The notes: generated by a model not told the origin, from the sequence alone. A stretch of DNA of 12,479 nucleotides from Chromera velia (GCA_018398765.1 JAHBMJ010000033.1:1-12479), one strand, 5' to 3'; counted from the stretch's first letter, positions 1-8,088 are shown. Program-made: numbers and translations.

Positions 1-300
1 GCAGACACAAAAAGCAGACGTGGTTCAAAAGCGCGGCTCCGGAAAATGGGGGGCGCGAGAAAGAATGGCCTCAAGCAGGAAGGGGAGGAAGGACTCGTGC
101 TGAGACGAAGAGAGGAGTCAGGCCGGTGAACGTGAAGATTAGAGAGGAAATCGAGAAGTAGAGAGGAACGACGACCGAGGATGGAAGGATCAAAGAGGGG
201 AAGAATGGACGTACAGAAGGACCTAGTGCATGCATGGGTGGGGGGGCAGATTGAAAGTCTAGCTATCCACGTTTCCGCAGCCGCAGTCCTGTCTGCTCAC

Positions 301-729
301 TCGAATGATGTTCTTCAACTCCATTTCGTACTGAGTTGCGAAGAGAGGCTTGACGGTCGCCTTGAAGCGCGCTGGCCATGTGTCACACAGGTACTGCAAG
401 CGGTGAAACGTGAAAAGACATGCACGCACACATGCAAGAGGAAAGGGACGATGGCGAACGCCCCTTCTTTCGCAGTTGTCTGTCTTTCTTTGTATCGATC
501 TCTGATGAGTCTTAAGAAGACTTCCATTGAGATGTAACAAGGCGTGAATAACACGCCGGCGAAGTTGAAGAGTGAAGAAGCCGTACGGAAGCGCACTTAT
601 GTGTTGGTGCATGCAAGTTCATGAGCGGCTCACCTTGACGGCAGTGTAGAGCTTTTGAAACTGAAACTCCGAGACCTTCCCGATTAGATGAATGTCATAA
701 GTGGTCTCTGCAGTTTCCTTGGTCAACAT
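301..729 (-). CDS. 5' part of a spliced gene, thioredoxin-like N-terminal domain (MDH1B-like?), runs off left edge
   Basis: Two coding exons are visible on the minus strand. Exon 1 is 729-634: it starts at ATG 729-727 and encodes 32 residues ending in ...KLYTAVK. It is followed by donor AAG|GTGAGC. Exon 2 is 393-301: it follows acceptor CTTGCAG and encodes 31 residues, YLCDTWPARF...LKNIIR, followed by donor CGA|GTGAGC. The 240-bp intron is phase 0. A TAA lies two codons upstream of the ATG in frame. The joined 63 residues give a hydrophobic strand (YDIHLIGKV, 11-19), an amphipathic helix (20-38), a second strand (42-48) and a second helix (53-62). That order fits a glutaredoxin/thioredoxin-like fold without the catalytic CxxC. 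From memory, it best resembles the N-terminal domain of MDH1B, a malate-dehydrogenase-like protein of ciliated cells; no search was possible. No further exon was found in 1-300, so the rest lies outside the window. Exon structure is fairly sure; the family is a guess. Confidence 0.6.
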
Positions 730-748
730 CTTGGCTTACTGCTACCGG

Positions 749-765
749 GGATCTGGCCCAGATCC
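749..765. promoter_or_regulatory. 17-bp perfect palindrome in the leader of the left-edge gene
   Basis: Arms GGATCTGG (749-756) and CCAGATCC (758-765) flank one central C. The element lies 20-36 bases upstream of the ATG at 729. It could be a dimeric factor site in DNA or, if transcribed, a short hairpin in the 5' leader. The single-base centre makes a tight RNA hairpin possible only if the inner pairs open, so a DNA site is the simpler reading. Function is inferred. Confidence 0.35.
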
Positions 766-1115
766 GACTGCAATTCTGTGAGTAAAAGCAACAGCCAGTG
801 AGAAGGGATCGTTCGATGGCACTATATACTGACAAGGATGGTTCACCTGGAGCCTGGGGGAAGTGATTGTTCTAGGTTTTGCCTGCAATGACTGTCAAAC
901 CTGCTTATGGACGAGCTGCTTGTCATAGGATTGATCGAGTATCGCAGGAACTGCGCATCAAAAAAATCAATGTATATACGTCTATATATACATATCGATA
1001 TACAAATGAGGAAAAACAGAGAATTAAGGCTTTCAATACGCTCACATTGCGCGCGTAAGATTGCCTACGTACCACACTGTGACCTCCAGCCCTTTAATTC
1101 GGCCATTTTTACTTC
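766..1115. other. Intergenic, probable promoter side of the left-edge gene
   Basis: No protein gene is supported here. A weak TATA-like TATATA (823-828) lies about 95 bases upstream of the ATG at 729 in the minus orientation and could serve that gene. Further right is an A/T-rich tract with TATA and ATATCG repeats (968-1005). The short ORF at 907-1176 on the plus strand overlaps the antisense of the tRNA and has no coding character. Confidence 0.3.
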
Positions 1116-1120
1116 AAAAA
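1116..1120 (-). terminator. Pol III oligo-T terminator of tRNA-Ile
   Basis: Five Ts on the minus strand begin one base after the discriminator base of the tRNA. This is the usual minimal RNA polymerase III terminator. A second five-T run lies a few bases further downstream and could act as backup. Confidence 0.85.
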
Positions 1121-1121
1121 G

Positions 1122-1195
1122 TGCTCCCAGGCGGGCTCGAACCGTCGACCTTCAGTTTATTAGACTGACGCTCTAACCAACTGAGCTATGGGAGC
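1122..1195 (-). tRNA. tRNA-Ile (anticodon AAU)
   Basis: The 74-nt cloverleaf reads on the minus strand. The acceptor stem is GCTCCCA/TGGGAGC with discriminator A. The D arm is GCTC-AGTTGGTTA-GAGC. The anticodon stem TCAGT/ACTGA encloses loop CTAATAA, giving anticodon AAT (I34 after deamination), which reads Ile codons. The variable loop is AGGTC. The T arm is GACGG-TTCGAGC-CCGCC. The internal A box (TAGCTCAGTTGG) and B box (GGTTCGAGCCC) match the Pol III consensus, and no intron is present. All stems pair fully except one A-C mismatch in the T stem, at its second pair. The 3' CCA is not encoded, as expected for a eukaryotic nuclear gene. AAU rather than GAU argues against an organellar or bacterial origin. 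Confidence 0.95.
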
Positions 1196-2096
1196 GGTGA
1201 GAGTGCGGAAAATTGTGTGTGCAACGGCACTCACAGCTAGGGCAGGAGGTGAACGTAGACTCTGGAACACTCGACGTATGAGAATCGCCTCGGGGGGCAG
1301 CTCAGCTCTGCTGAAATCAGCCGAGAGGCCCTGAGATCGCACGCACTCGCATAACGCATTTTTTCATTTTTGAGGGGGGGATCGGTTCTGTCTCCGTCAC
1401 GGTCGGTGTCGCCCGAGTTCCAAAATGTACCCCTCAAGCAACTCGCACGGAGCCGTGATCGCGCATGTTTTACTTACTTTGCACATGCGTGCCCCTCAAG
1501 TGTAACTTGCATGGAGTTGCACATGCATATACGATGCGCGCGGTCCCGAAAAGCATATACTTCGCACGTATTGCCGTAGCCCTATGTGGCCCCCACCCCA
1601 TAGCAGTACACAAGACATGCCTAAGCCCCCGATGATGTACACCAATCAAATATGAGCAGACCCCCTAAATGACCCTCCGAGGCACTCACCGAACTGGTTG
1701 GGTATATCCCGTTAATTAAGCTTCGGGCACCAGAATTGACAAAACACAAAGTTTGTGTACGCTTAATTTCATACACTCGGTTCGTCTGCGTATACTACGT
1801 TGTCCAAAATTCTTTGACGCGCGATGCGCGCCTGTACAGAATTAATGGTCTCAAAAACTACAAAGGCTACTTGATGCGTAACACTATGAACGAGGAGATT
1901 CAAGATCAAGGAGAAGATCGAGGCCCACTGCCGCCCACATCAGATTTGATCTTCATGTCACATAGAATATATGATTAACCCATAGACTGGAGTTACTGGA
2001 TAAGAGAGGAGAACCGTTCTGCTTTTAGCTCTCGGTCAATGCAACACCTCTAACCCGTCTCCTTCCTACGTAGTTACACCCACGGGCCACTCTGCG
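1196..2096. other. Intergenic spacer, no supported gene
   Basis: Only short, unconvincing ORFs occur on both strands. One diverged direct repeat is visible: a block starting GTACCCCTCAAG at 1427 recurs as GTGCCCCTCAAG at 1489, each followed by an AACTYGCAYGGAG-like stretch, giving a period near 62 bp. The segment 1870-1978 reads as a short charged peptide on the plus strand (LMRNTMNEEIQDQGEDRG) but ends at a TAA. It lies in another frame from the F-box-like ORF that follows and shows no obvious splice link to it. Confidence 0.4.
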
Positions 2097-3149
2097 ATGG
2101 ATTCGATCCCTATCGACATTGTGGCGTTTGTATTGGAGTTTGTTGGAGGAGGCGGCTTGATACCCTTTCGAATCACCAGTCAAGCATCGAAAAACGTCGC
2201 AGAAAACTTCACTGGTCTTCCCCTTTTCTTCTTCTCTAAGGTGTCTTATCATATAATGGATGGAGTCCACCTTTCACCACAGTTCTTATCATTTCTTCTC
2301 AAATAAAAGGCCTCACTTGATGTCTTTTTAAGGGAAAATGCGGCACAAAGAGCCCTGAACCTCCTTAGCTCTCCTTCTCTCCCACCTTCCCTGTTGCTTA
2401 ATGTAGTAGAAGGGTGTTGCCGAGGGGGGGATCTGTTAAGAGTTGCGTCGATCTGGGGATGTTTGTCTAAAGAATTAGACATTGATAATGATCAAGTCCA
2501 ATCATTCCTTTATGATTGCGCCTGGGGGGTGGTAAAACAAGGAATGATGAACACCTTAGCATTCCTCAAAAGAAACGGGGGGGTCCAGCTCAGATCTGAT
2601 GTCACAAAGTTAAGAGATTTTCAGCGGCTCAACGAACTCGCAGATGATCAGTTTCGTGTGATCGCTCCGTTGATCACATTCTTTAAGATCCCTAACATCG
2701 TGTTGGAGAACCTAGTCAGAGCTACACTCATATTCAAAATCACAGCCATTGCAGACCTCTCTGCGAGAGACATTATCACAGCACTAGGAGGGTTGAGCGG
2801 ACATATGGCGATTCAAGTGATCGAAACTGTGGAAATGGTGCTAATAACAGCGTTTGTCAATTATTCTATGTTCAGGTACGAAGAGTCATGCCTCAAACCT
2901 ATACAGACTTGGGGAGAGAAGACGCTTGTACCTTTCCACAGGAACAACTTCGAAACACTCCTGAGATAGCTGAACATCGACTCGGGGACTTTGAATGCCA
3001 TGAAGCGAGCAGTCACCGTGCAGATTCTGAAACAAACAGACACCAAGTTGAACTATCTAGTACCACATATACGCGAGCTTGCTAAATGCATGATCGAAGA
3101 ATGTTCCATGGAGAAGAGGGTAGAAAGGTTAGATAGAGCATGTACATGA
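2097..3149 (+). pseudogene. Intronless F-box-like ORF with two in-frame stops (TAA, TAG)
   Basis: One frame runs from ATG 2097 to TGA 3147-3149, 351 codons. It is broken only by TAA at codon 70 (2304-2306) and TAG at codon 291 (2967-2969). There is no frameshift, and the sequence is protein-like on both sides of each stop. Random DNA of this composition would be expected to hold about a dozen TAA/TAG codons in this length. The N-terminus (SIPIDIVAFVLEFVGGGGL then RITSQASKNVAEN) fits an F-box: P at the start, an IV..VLEFV helix, then the R..S..K..A pattern. F-box proteins recruit substrates to SCF ubiquitin ligases. The remainder is helical and leucine/valine rich without a recognised repeat, and could be a diverged solenoid. 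The ATG has G at -3 and +4. No GT-AG intron keeping the frame removes either stop. Most likely a recently inactivated copy; alternatives are stop readthrough or separate short products of 69, up to 220 and 59 residues. Confidence 0.6.
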
Positions 3150-3244
3150 CTCTGTTTAAGTGTTGTCATTCTATAAGAGAATATAAGACTCTTTGCAATT
3201 TGTCATTCTTTCCTCTCTCCTTCACTTCTCTGGTCAGAGGCGCC

Positions 3245-3418
3245 TGTTTCCTTCCTTCTTCTGTTTTTCATTCTTTCCTTCCTTCTTTCGTTTGTTCATT
3301 CATTCATTCATTCATTACTTGATTCATTTATTTATTTATTCGATTATTCAGACAGATAGTCAGTCCGTCCGTCAGTGAGTTGACCAGTTAGTCAGTCAGT
3401 CAGCCAGTGGCTCATTCA
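3245..3418. repeat. Cluster of tetranucleotide microsatellites
   Basis: Adjacent short arrays follow one another: CCTT/CTTC-type tracts (3249-3290), CATT repeats (3296-3317), ATTT repeats (3326-3340), and GTCC/CAGT repeats (3361-3412). They look like independent slippage expansions in untranslated DNA. Confidence 0.8.
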
Positions 3419-3835
3419 TATACTCGTTTACTTTTTCTCTTCCTTTTGATTGTCTGTTCTTTGCACTTTCATGCAGTGACCTTGTATCCTTTTCCTACTT
3501 CTGCCCTTGATCCCCTTCTCGTAGGATGTGAAAAACCTGTGTCGGCCATAAACTGATTATCAATGCTGCAGCTCCAACGATACTGGGTGGCACTGCGGGA
3601 ACAAACTTTCAGGCAGGTCTCATGCTCACCTATAAAAAGAATACCCGGGAATACCTACAGTTGTTGTGCATCATCTGCATGTTTCGCTTCAATCAACATG
3701 TTCGAGCTGAGTTGAGCACAAATACAATTTAAAGATGAGTTTTTTCCTTCTGACAGATGATCTTATCCCTTCTCTGGCAAAATTGGATGAGTAAATGCAA
3801 TACATGGATCAGGTACAGATATCTAGGGTCTGTGA

Positions 3836-3872
3836 GTAAGTGAGTGAGTGAGTGAGTAACTAAGTGAGTGAG
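3836..3872. repeat. GTGA microsatellite
   Basis: About eight GTGA-like units, interrupted by GTAA and CTAA variants. It produces an artificial minus-strand ORF with T-H-L-L repeats, which is not a gene. Confidence 0.8.
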
Positions 3873-4255
3873 ATGGTCAGTACAGCTATGCATGCAGATC
3901 CTCATCTCGGCTTCAGCAGTGGGATGTGGCGCAGCAGCTGCTGCTAAAACGGGGCCTAGGCCAGTATTCGTGATAAGCAAGTGTGTGAGGAGGTTTGCTG
4001 TATAGGGAGGTACCGTTTGTGAGATGCTTCACTGGAGATTGCAACATCATTTTGCATATCACATTTTTCATTGCGTTGGGCTTCCCATCGTTGTGTTAGG
4101 CCACTAAAAGTTTAACAAGGAATCGTTTTGTAGTCTTGCCAGCAAACACATAAGAAAAAATGAAACTCTAACTTTAAAGGGCAAATGCAGGGTGTGCTTA
4201 TATATTTTTGCTTGTGTGTGCATGCGCGTTTGTGCATGTGTGCGGGTGGTGGCAG

Positions 4256-4281
4256 TGCGAGAGAGAGAGAGGGGGGGGGAG
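4256..4281. repeat. GA tract running into a G run
   Basis: A GA dinucleotide array is followed by nine Gs and then GAGAG. Purine-only on the plus strand; a simple-sequence tract with no coding role seen. Confidence 0.75.
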
Positions 4282-4464
4282 AGCAAGAGAACAGAAAGAG
4301 CTCTATAGATAGCATTGATAAAGTTCGGAGCATGTCTTAGCCATATAGGTGCGTATAGGTGTGGATTGTGTGTCCCAGGAGTGAGGTACGTGTTCTGTCT
4401 CTGCATGAGGTGACTTTATAGCATCGATTGTGCGTGCTTGTGTGCAGTTTCTGCCTTTGGACAT

Positions 4465-4716
4465 ATGGTAGACGGGTTTGAGGAGGAAGTGGTGTTGGAA
4501 GAGGAACCAATGTCGGCGAGAGAAAACGCTAGGGAGACAGCAGATCACCAATTTTTGTGCGACCTGTTCATATCCACCCAAGATATGGAAGAGTTCCAAA
4601 AGTTCTGTGACGATCAACCCCCCCCTGATTTTCAAATCCTCCTCACTCACTCCAAGTCTACTAGAGAGTCTACAACGGCCGTCTCAACGTTTGACGTTGT
4701 GGTCCATGCTGTCTAA
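4465..4716 (+). CDS. Small acidic orphan protein (83 aa)
   Basis: The ORF begins at ATG 4465 (MVDGFEEEVVLEEEP...) and ends at TAA 4714-4716. The first 36 residues are strongly acidic. The middle (HQFLCDLFISTQDMEEFQKFCDD, about 38-60) looks like an amphipathic helix pair, and the tail is serine/threonine rich, ending in FDVVVHAV. No signal peptide, membrane segment or known catalytic motif is visible. The middle has a loose flavour of BART-type helical domains, but key positions cannot be confirmed. A good acceptor (TTGTGTGCAG at 4439-4448) lies just upstream in frame, so this could be an internal or last exon instead of a complete gene; no matching upstream exon was found. The antisense strand is also open over 4303-4650, so coding status is uncertain. 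A GC-rich hairpin cluster starts three bases after the stop. Confidence 0.4.
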   Translation: MVDGFEEEVVLEEEPMSARENARETADHQFLCDLFISTQDMEEFQKFCDDQPPPDFQILLTHSKSTRESTTAVSTFDVVVHAV

Positions 4717-4718
4717 AC

Positions 4719-4840
4719 CTGCCTGGGGCGCCTGGGGTATCCCAGGCATGCCGCAGACGGCCCGCTAGGGCCGCTTGGGGCGACCCCAGGTGGTTTTGCC
4801 TAACTTTATATAGAGCTGCCTGGGGCGAAGCCCCAGGCAG
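4719..4840. repeat. Cluster of three related GC-rich hairpins (core GCYTGGGGCG)
   Basis: Three hairpins share one core. The first pairs GCCTGGG (4730-4736) with CCCAGGC (4741-4747). The second pairs 4771-4780 with 4784-4793 (about 10 pairs including wobbles) around a CGA loop. The third pairs 4816-4826 with 4830-4840, 11 perfect pairs around a GAA triloop. The core GCYTGGGGCG also starts at 4721, 4773, 4818 and 4853, with spacings of 52, 45 and 35 bases. Compact GC palindromes with GGGGCGAAGCCCC centres resemble mobile palindromic elements of some algal organelle genomes. The block begins right after a stop codon, so 3' end formation or mRNA stability is another possible role. Confidence 0.75.
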
Positions 4841-5163
4841 TTGTTGAGAGTTGCTTGGGGCGAAGGTTGATGCCGAAGGCACTGACTTTATCGTCACAAA
4901 CCATGGTACACATGCCCAACCGGGTTTGCATGAGGGACGCGCCGACACGACCTCGCAATCTAATAATATACGTGCATGCCGCGCATTAAAGGTCCGACCA
5001 GGTCATGCAGACCGGCAGCAACTTTTTGTTCGGCGGTTGCGATCAGCGATAGATACCAGTGGATACACATTAAGTTGACGGTTGCTTTCAACTTTCGTCT
5101 TTTCTCACTCTTGTCACTAGAGATGCACATCATTGCACATCATTGTACATCCATTGATTAACT

Positions 5164-5262
5164 CACTGATTGATTCCACACTTAGCCTTCCCGCTTACTG
5201 ACTGCACTGATTGATAATTCTGCACTCGGCTTTCCCGCTTGCTGACTGCACTGATTAATAGG
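5164..5262. repeat. Minisatellite, about 2.3 copies of a 41-44 bp unit
   Basis: Units start with CACTGATT at 5164, 5205 and 5249. They share the blocks CACTGATTGAT, CTTTCCCGCTTRCTGACTG-like sequence, and a variable middle. The third copy is cut short and runs into a GCAG/ACAG simple repeat (5261-5282). Confidence 0.7.
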
Positions 5263-5282
5263 CAGGCAGACAGACAGACAGA

Positions 5283-6402
5283 GCTAGAAAGAGGAAGAGC
5301 TGCTGACACTGAGGAGGAGTCACTCAGTGCGTGTCTATGTGAAGACAGTCAAGAAGTGCCGCAGCACATCGAAAATGATGATTGAGGGTTTTGTCATGCA
5401 TGCCATATCCCCATATATGAGGGGCGGATCTAACCTAGTTTATCGCTTTGTTCCATCCTAAAACCACCAGTGTCGACAGTAGATGCTAAAAGGCGCAACT
5501 TCCGAATCGATCTATTTTAACTCAACTTATCAACTACGACTTCACTACCGGGCAAACAATAAAAAGAGAGAGACAGAGACTTCAACTCTTTCATTAAAGA
5601 AAGGCTACCCTTTTCATCAGAAAGACTCAAATTATACAGAATCATTCCGCTCGTCTTCCCTTCCTTCAAACACCGCATCAAGACCATTTCTTTAAACTCA
5701 GTTGCCCAGACTTTTCCAATTCGTTTGCTTGTATATTTACTCATCCCTCTCCTTTCTTCTCGTATTGTCAAAGAAATTTATTCAGTGTACGCCCTCCCGG
5801 TCAAAAGATGGTGCATGTTGAGCTGTTCAAATTTATTTTATGCGTTCTGCCTGTTTTGCTTGCATGCACACATGTGCTGCCTTAGACTGTCTGCGTGGAT
5901 TCTGAGATGTTTATTTATTTAAGAACCTGCAGCATTGTCGTTTTCAGTAATTCATTCACACACTCTGAATGGTATATACCTTCAGCCGGCCATGCCACAG
6001 GTAGTCCGACGCCTCCTCCTATAGATCGAGAACGATCGAGGCCTCCTCGTTTCATCTCGTCTCATCTCTGCCTTTTTTTGTTTGAATGTGAGCAATTCCT
6101 TAACTTTGATTGACGGTCAGCCGGACGGACCGATGAGTTGGATGAGTTCGAGAGAATTGGGGATAATTCTTTATTAAAAGCAACTACAACTATGATTTGA
6201 CTATCTCAGACTGCTTCAATTTTTTTTTTTGCAAAACATGATATCATTATCATCATCATCCTGTGCTTCATTGAGTCACTCTAAGTCGTAAAACATTAAT
6301 AACATTCAATTTTTATTTAATAATCGATCGTTAATTTATGTATACATCTATATTAACATCTATATCAGTCATTATCATGATCATACGTCATCGCTATCAA
6401 CC
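5283..6402. other. Gene-poor spacer
   Basis: No supported gene. A small inverted repeat is present (CACTGAG 5307-5313 with CTCAGTG 5323-5329). Overlapping open stretches exist on both strands around 5480-5770 (70 and 84 codons), but both cannot be coding, and neither has an identifiable domain or splice partner. An 11-T run lies at 6220-6230. From about 6200 the DNA becomes markedly AT-rich. Confidence 0.35.
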
Positions 6403-6411
6403 TATAAATAG
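6403..6411 (+). promoter_or_regulatory. TATA-box-like element TATAAATAG
   Basis: A near-ideal TATA box sits at the edge of the AT-rich island. A start about 30 bases downstream would be near 6435. The only small ORF nearby begins at ATG 6489 and encodes 24 lysine-rich residues (MSKIDFLKNKPENK...), ending at TGA 6561-6563. In AT-rich DNA such matches occur by chance, so promoter function is unproven. Confidence 0.25.
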
Positions 6412-7192
6412 AGTTGTCTAGCGTTAGATGGAGGACACTCAAGGCAGACTGATATAGACTGTCAGTCAATCGTAGTATTGTGCAAAGAATGTCAAAGATC
6501 GATTTCTTAAAGAACAAACCAGAGAACAAAATTAAGATTTCGAAAGCTAAAGGATCAGAGTGATTAGTAAAAAGTCGTTTCTATTAGAGCATTTAGACTT
6601 AATTTTAGAGTTTGGACAGTATTAAACTTTATAGACTAGTTTGTAGAGTGGGACTTCTAAACTAATAGTTCAACAATATTTAATACAAATCCAATTTATA
6701 AGTTTCAATAAATGAATTTCAATATATTAATTTGACTCTTAGACTTCAATTAAACAAAAGTCTGACGTACTGCAATAAACAGTTTTAGTAAAGAGTAAGT
6801 TGGCTTTCTGTTCAATTGGGGGCAAGTTTCAATTCGTTGCATGCTTTTTTTTTTGTTTTTTGTAGAAGAATTTGGTATCTCCCTTTCTCTCAGACTGATC
6901 AAGTCTGTTTCAATCAAAGAAACGCAATGGTTAGAAGAAGATTGAGACCTCTTTGCATGAGAAAGGCAAATGAATTGAGGGAGAAGCAAAATCACTTGTG
7001 GTCTTCAAATCTTGCTTGACACTGATGCATGCCATTGGTGGAATGCGACTTTTCTGATCTTTTCTGGTGAATTTTGGTATAGATCCATGGTGAATTACCC
7101 TTGCCTGTGACCTCTCTTCTTTTTCATTCCTCACAAATAATTCTAGGAATGACTCCAAGTGAGATAAAGAAAGGTCAAAATGAGGAACGTCG
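6412..7192. other. AT-rich island and flank, no supported gene
   Basis: 6412-6800 is strongly A/T-rich with no ORF beyond a 24-residue one at 6489-6563. From about 6900 to 7190 minus-strand frames are open (6931-7224), but they start inside a microsatellite and lie in the probable 3' flank of the gene at 7297-8088, so they were not called. Confidence 0.35.
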
Positions 7193-7253
7193 GCCTCCAT
7201 CCATTCATCCATCGATCCATCCATTTATTCATCCATTCATTCATGCATTCATT
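7193..7253. repeat. CATC/CATT microsatellite
   Basis: Interrupted CATC and CATT units. The tract contains TTTATT at 7224-7229, which is AATAAA on the minus strand. Confidence 0.8.
7224..7229 (-). promoter_or_regulatory. Candidate poly(A) signal AATAAA for the 7297-8088 gene
   Basis: AATAAA on the minus strand lies 68-73 bases past the TGA at 7299-7297. The distance suits a short 3' UTR, but the hexamer sits in a simple repeat and may be coincidental. Confidence 0.4.
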
Positions 7254-7296
7254 TGCCTTTCAAAGGCTTCGTCGCTCCCTCTGAGTCGGTAGAGGC

Positions 7297-8088
7297 TCAG
7301 TAAGGGCTTGGTTTCAGACGGATGTTTTGCTTGGCGGCAAGAGCGTCCCTCATGGCGTTGTAGCAACCTGGAATGACTTTCGAGTTCCGATGGTGCCCGT
7401 TGTATTCCAAGTCGACCTTGAAGAAGGGGGTGATCTTCACTGAGATTGCGTTGGGCTCGTTGAGGTCCATAATGAACTTCTCGTGCTCGGTGGGGGAGAG
7501 CAAAGCGATTCGGTCCAGCTCTTTGGAATAGAGAGAGGAGGGGGGGACCTTGCTGGTGAGTTCGGGGGTGAACACGGAATCGAACTTCTGGTTGAGAATC
7601 TGTCGGTCAATGCGGGCGTGTTCTTTTGAGATGATGGTGGAGACCTCCGAGTCGTCTGCGTCATTCGACCTGCACACATTAACATGTATGCAGGGGAACA
7701 CAACCCTTTTGCCCCAGAAGTTTTAAACAGCTTGGGGAACTGATGTATACTTTTCAACGTGGGTGGCAACACGTTCGTTTGTCACTGGCTGGAAGCATTG
7801 GCATACGCGCGCTCCTACCTGAGAAAGAACCAAGGCAGTGAAATACGACTCACCGTTCAAGTTTCACCGACAGGTCCTCCCTCTCCTTTCCTTCCAGCGT
7901 CTTTTCAACCATATCCTCGAGACTCTGCAAAACCGCACAGAGCAGTGAAAGGAACAGTCAATGCACGCATAGTTATATTGCATACAACGAAAGAAGGTTT
8001 GTACTAGCTTGTGCACATGCATACGTAAACGATTTCCCAGGTCTGGTGTATCTCTGCTTACCTCGGCCTTTGCTTCTCTGTAGTTCAT
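7297..8088 (-). CDS. Three-exon gene encoding a 156-aa orphan protein
   Basis: Exon 1 is 8088-8062 (ATG, MNYREAKAE, donor GAG|GTAAGC). Exon 2 is 7924-7854 (acceptor TTTTGCAG, donor ACG|GTGAGT). Exon 3 is 7669-7297 (acceptor TGTGCAG, stop TGA). Introns are 137 and 184 bp. The phases (0, then 2) join into one open frame, and all splice sites match consensus. The first half is highly charged and helical (SLEDMVEKTLEGKERED, 10-26; ISKEHARIDRQILNQKFDSVF, 46-66). The second half holds SPTEHEKFIMDLNEP (91-105), a strand-like ISVKITPFFKVDLEY (108-122) and an Asn/His-rich NGHHRNSKVIPGCYN (123-137). No signal peptide, membrane helix or catalytic motif is seen, and the family is not recognised. The start is not certain: the frame is open 14 codons further upstream to a TAG, and an earlier exon is possible. 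The gene is divergent from the RS exon at 9008. Confidence 0.7.

Larger units (their letters stand above)
3150..4464. other. Microsatellite-rich spacer, no supported gene
   Basis: This stretch is pyrimidine-rich at first, then mixed. It carries several simple repeats listed separately. At 3529-3725 an open stretch of about 66 codons (HKLIINAAAPTILGGTAG...) follows a TGA directly and has no start codon near its beginning; it is too short to call. Short minus-strand ORFs at 3729-3980 and 4104-4406 are driven by repeats and look non-coding. Confidence 0.35.

Noticed and set aside
4303-4650. 115-residue minus-strand ORF
   Set aside because: Antisense to the acidic ORF at 4465-4716. It has no recognised motif, and its second half crosses low-quality sequence; the plus reading is preferred but not certain.
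4848-5078. Plus-strand open stretch (LGAKVDAEGTDFIV...) as a second exon of the 4465 ORF
   Set aside because: No convincing donor in the 4465 ORF joins it in frame, and the supposed acceptor at 4849-4850 lies next to the GC hairpins without a pyrimidine tract.
5253-5955. Long TGA-free frames on both strands (about 185 codons each, with 4-5 TAA/TAG) as support for a TAA/TAG-to-Gln code
   Set aside because: The two frames overlap antisense, and their TAA/TAG density is close to random expectation. Gaps this long between TGAs are expected several times in a 12-kb window, so they do not support a recoded genome.
6931-7224. 97-residue minus-strand ORF
   Set aside because: Begins inside the CATC repeat (MDGSMDEWM) and lies in the probable 3' flank of the 7297-8088 gene, with no domain or splice link.
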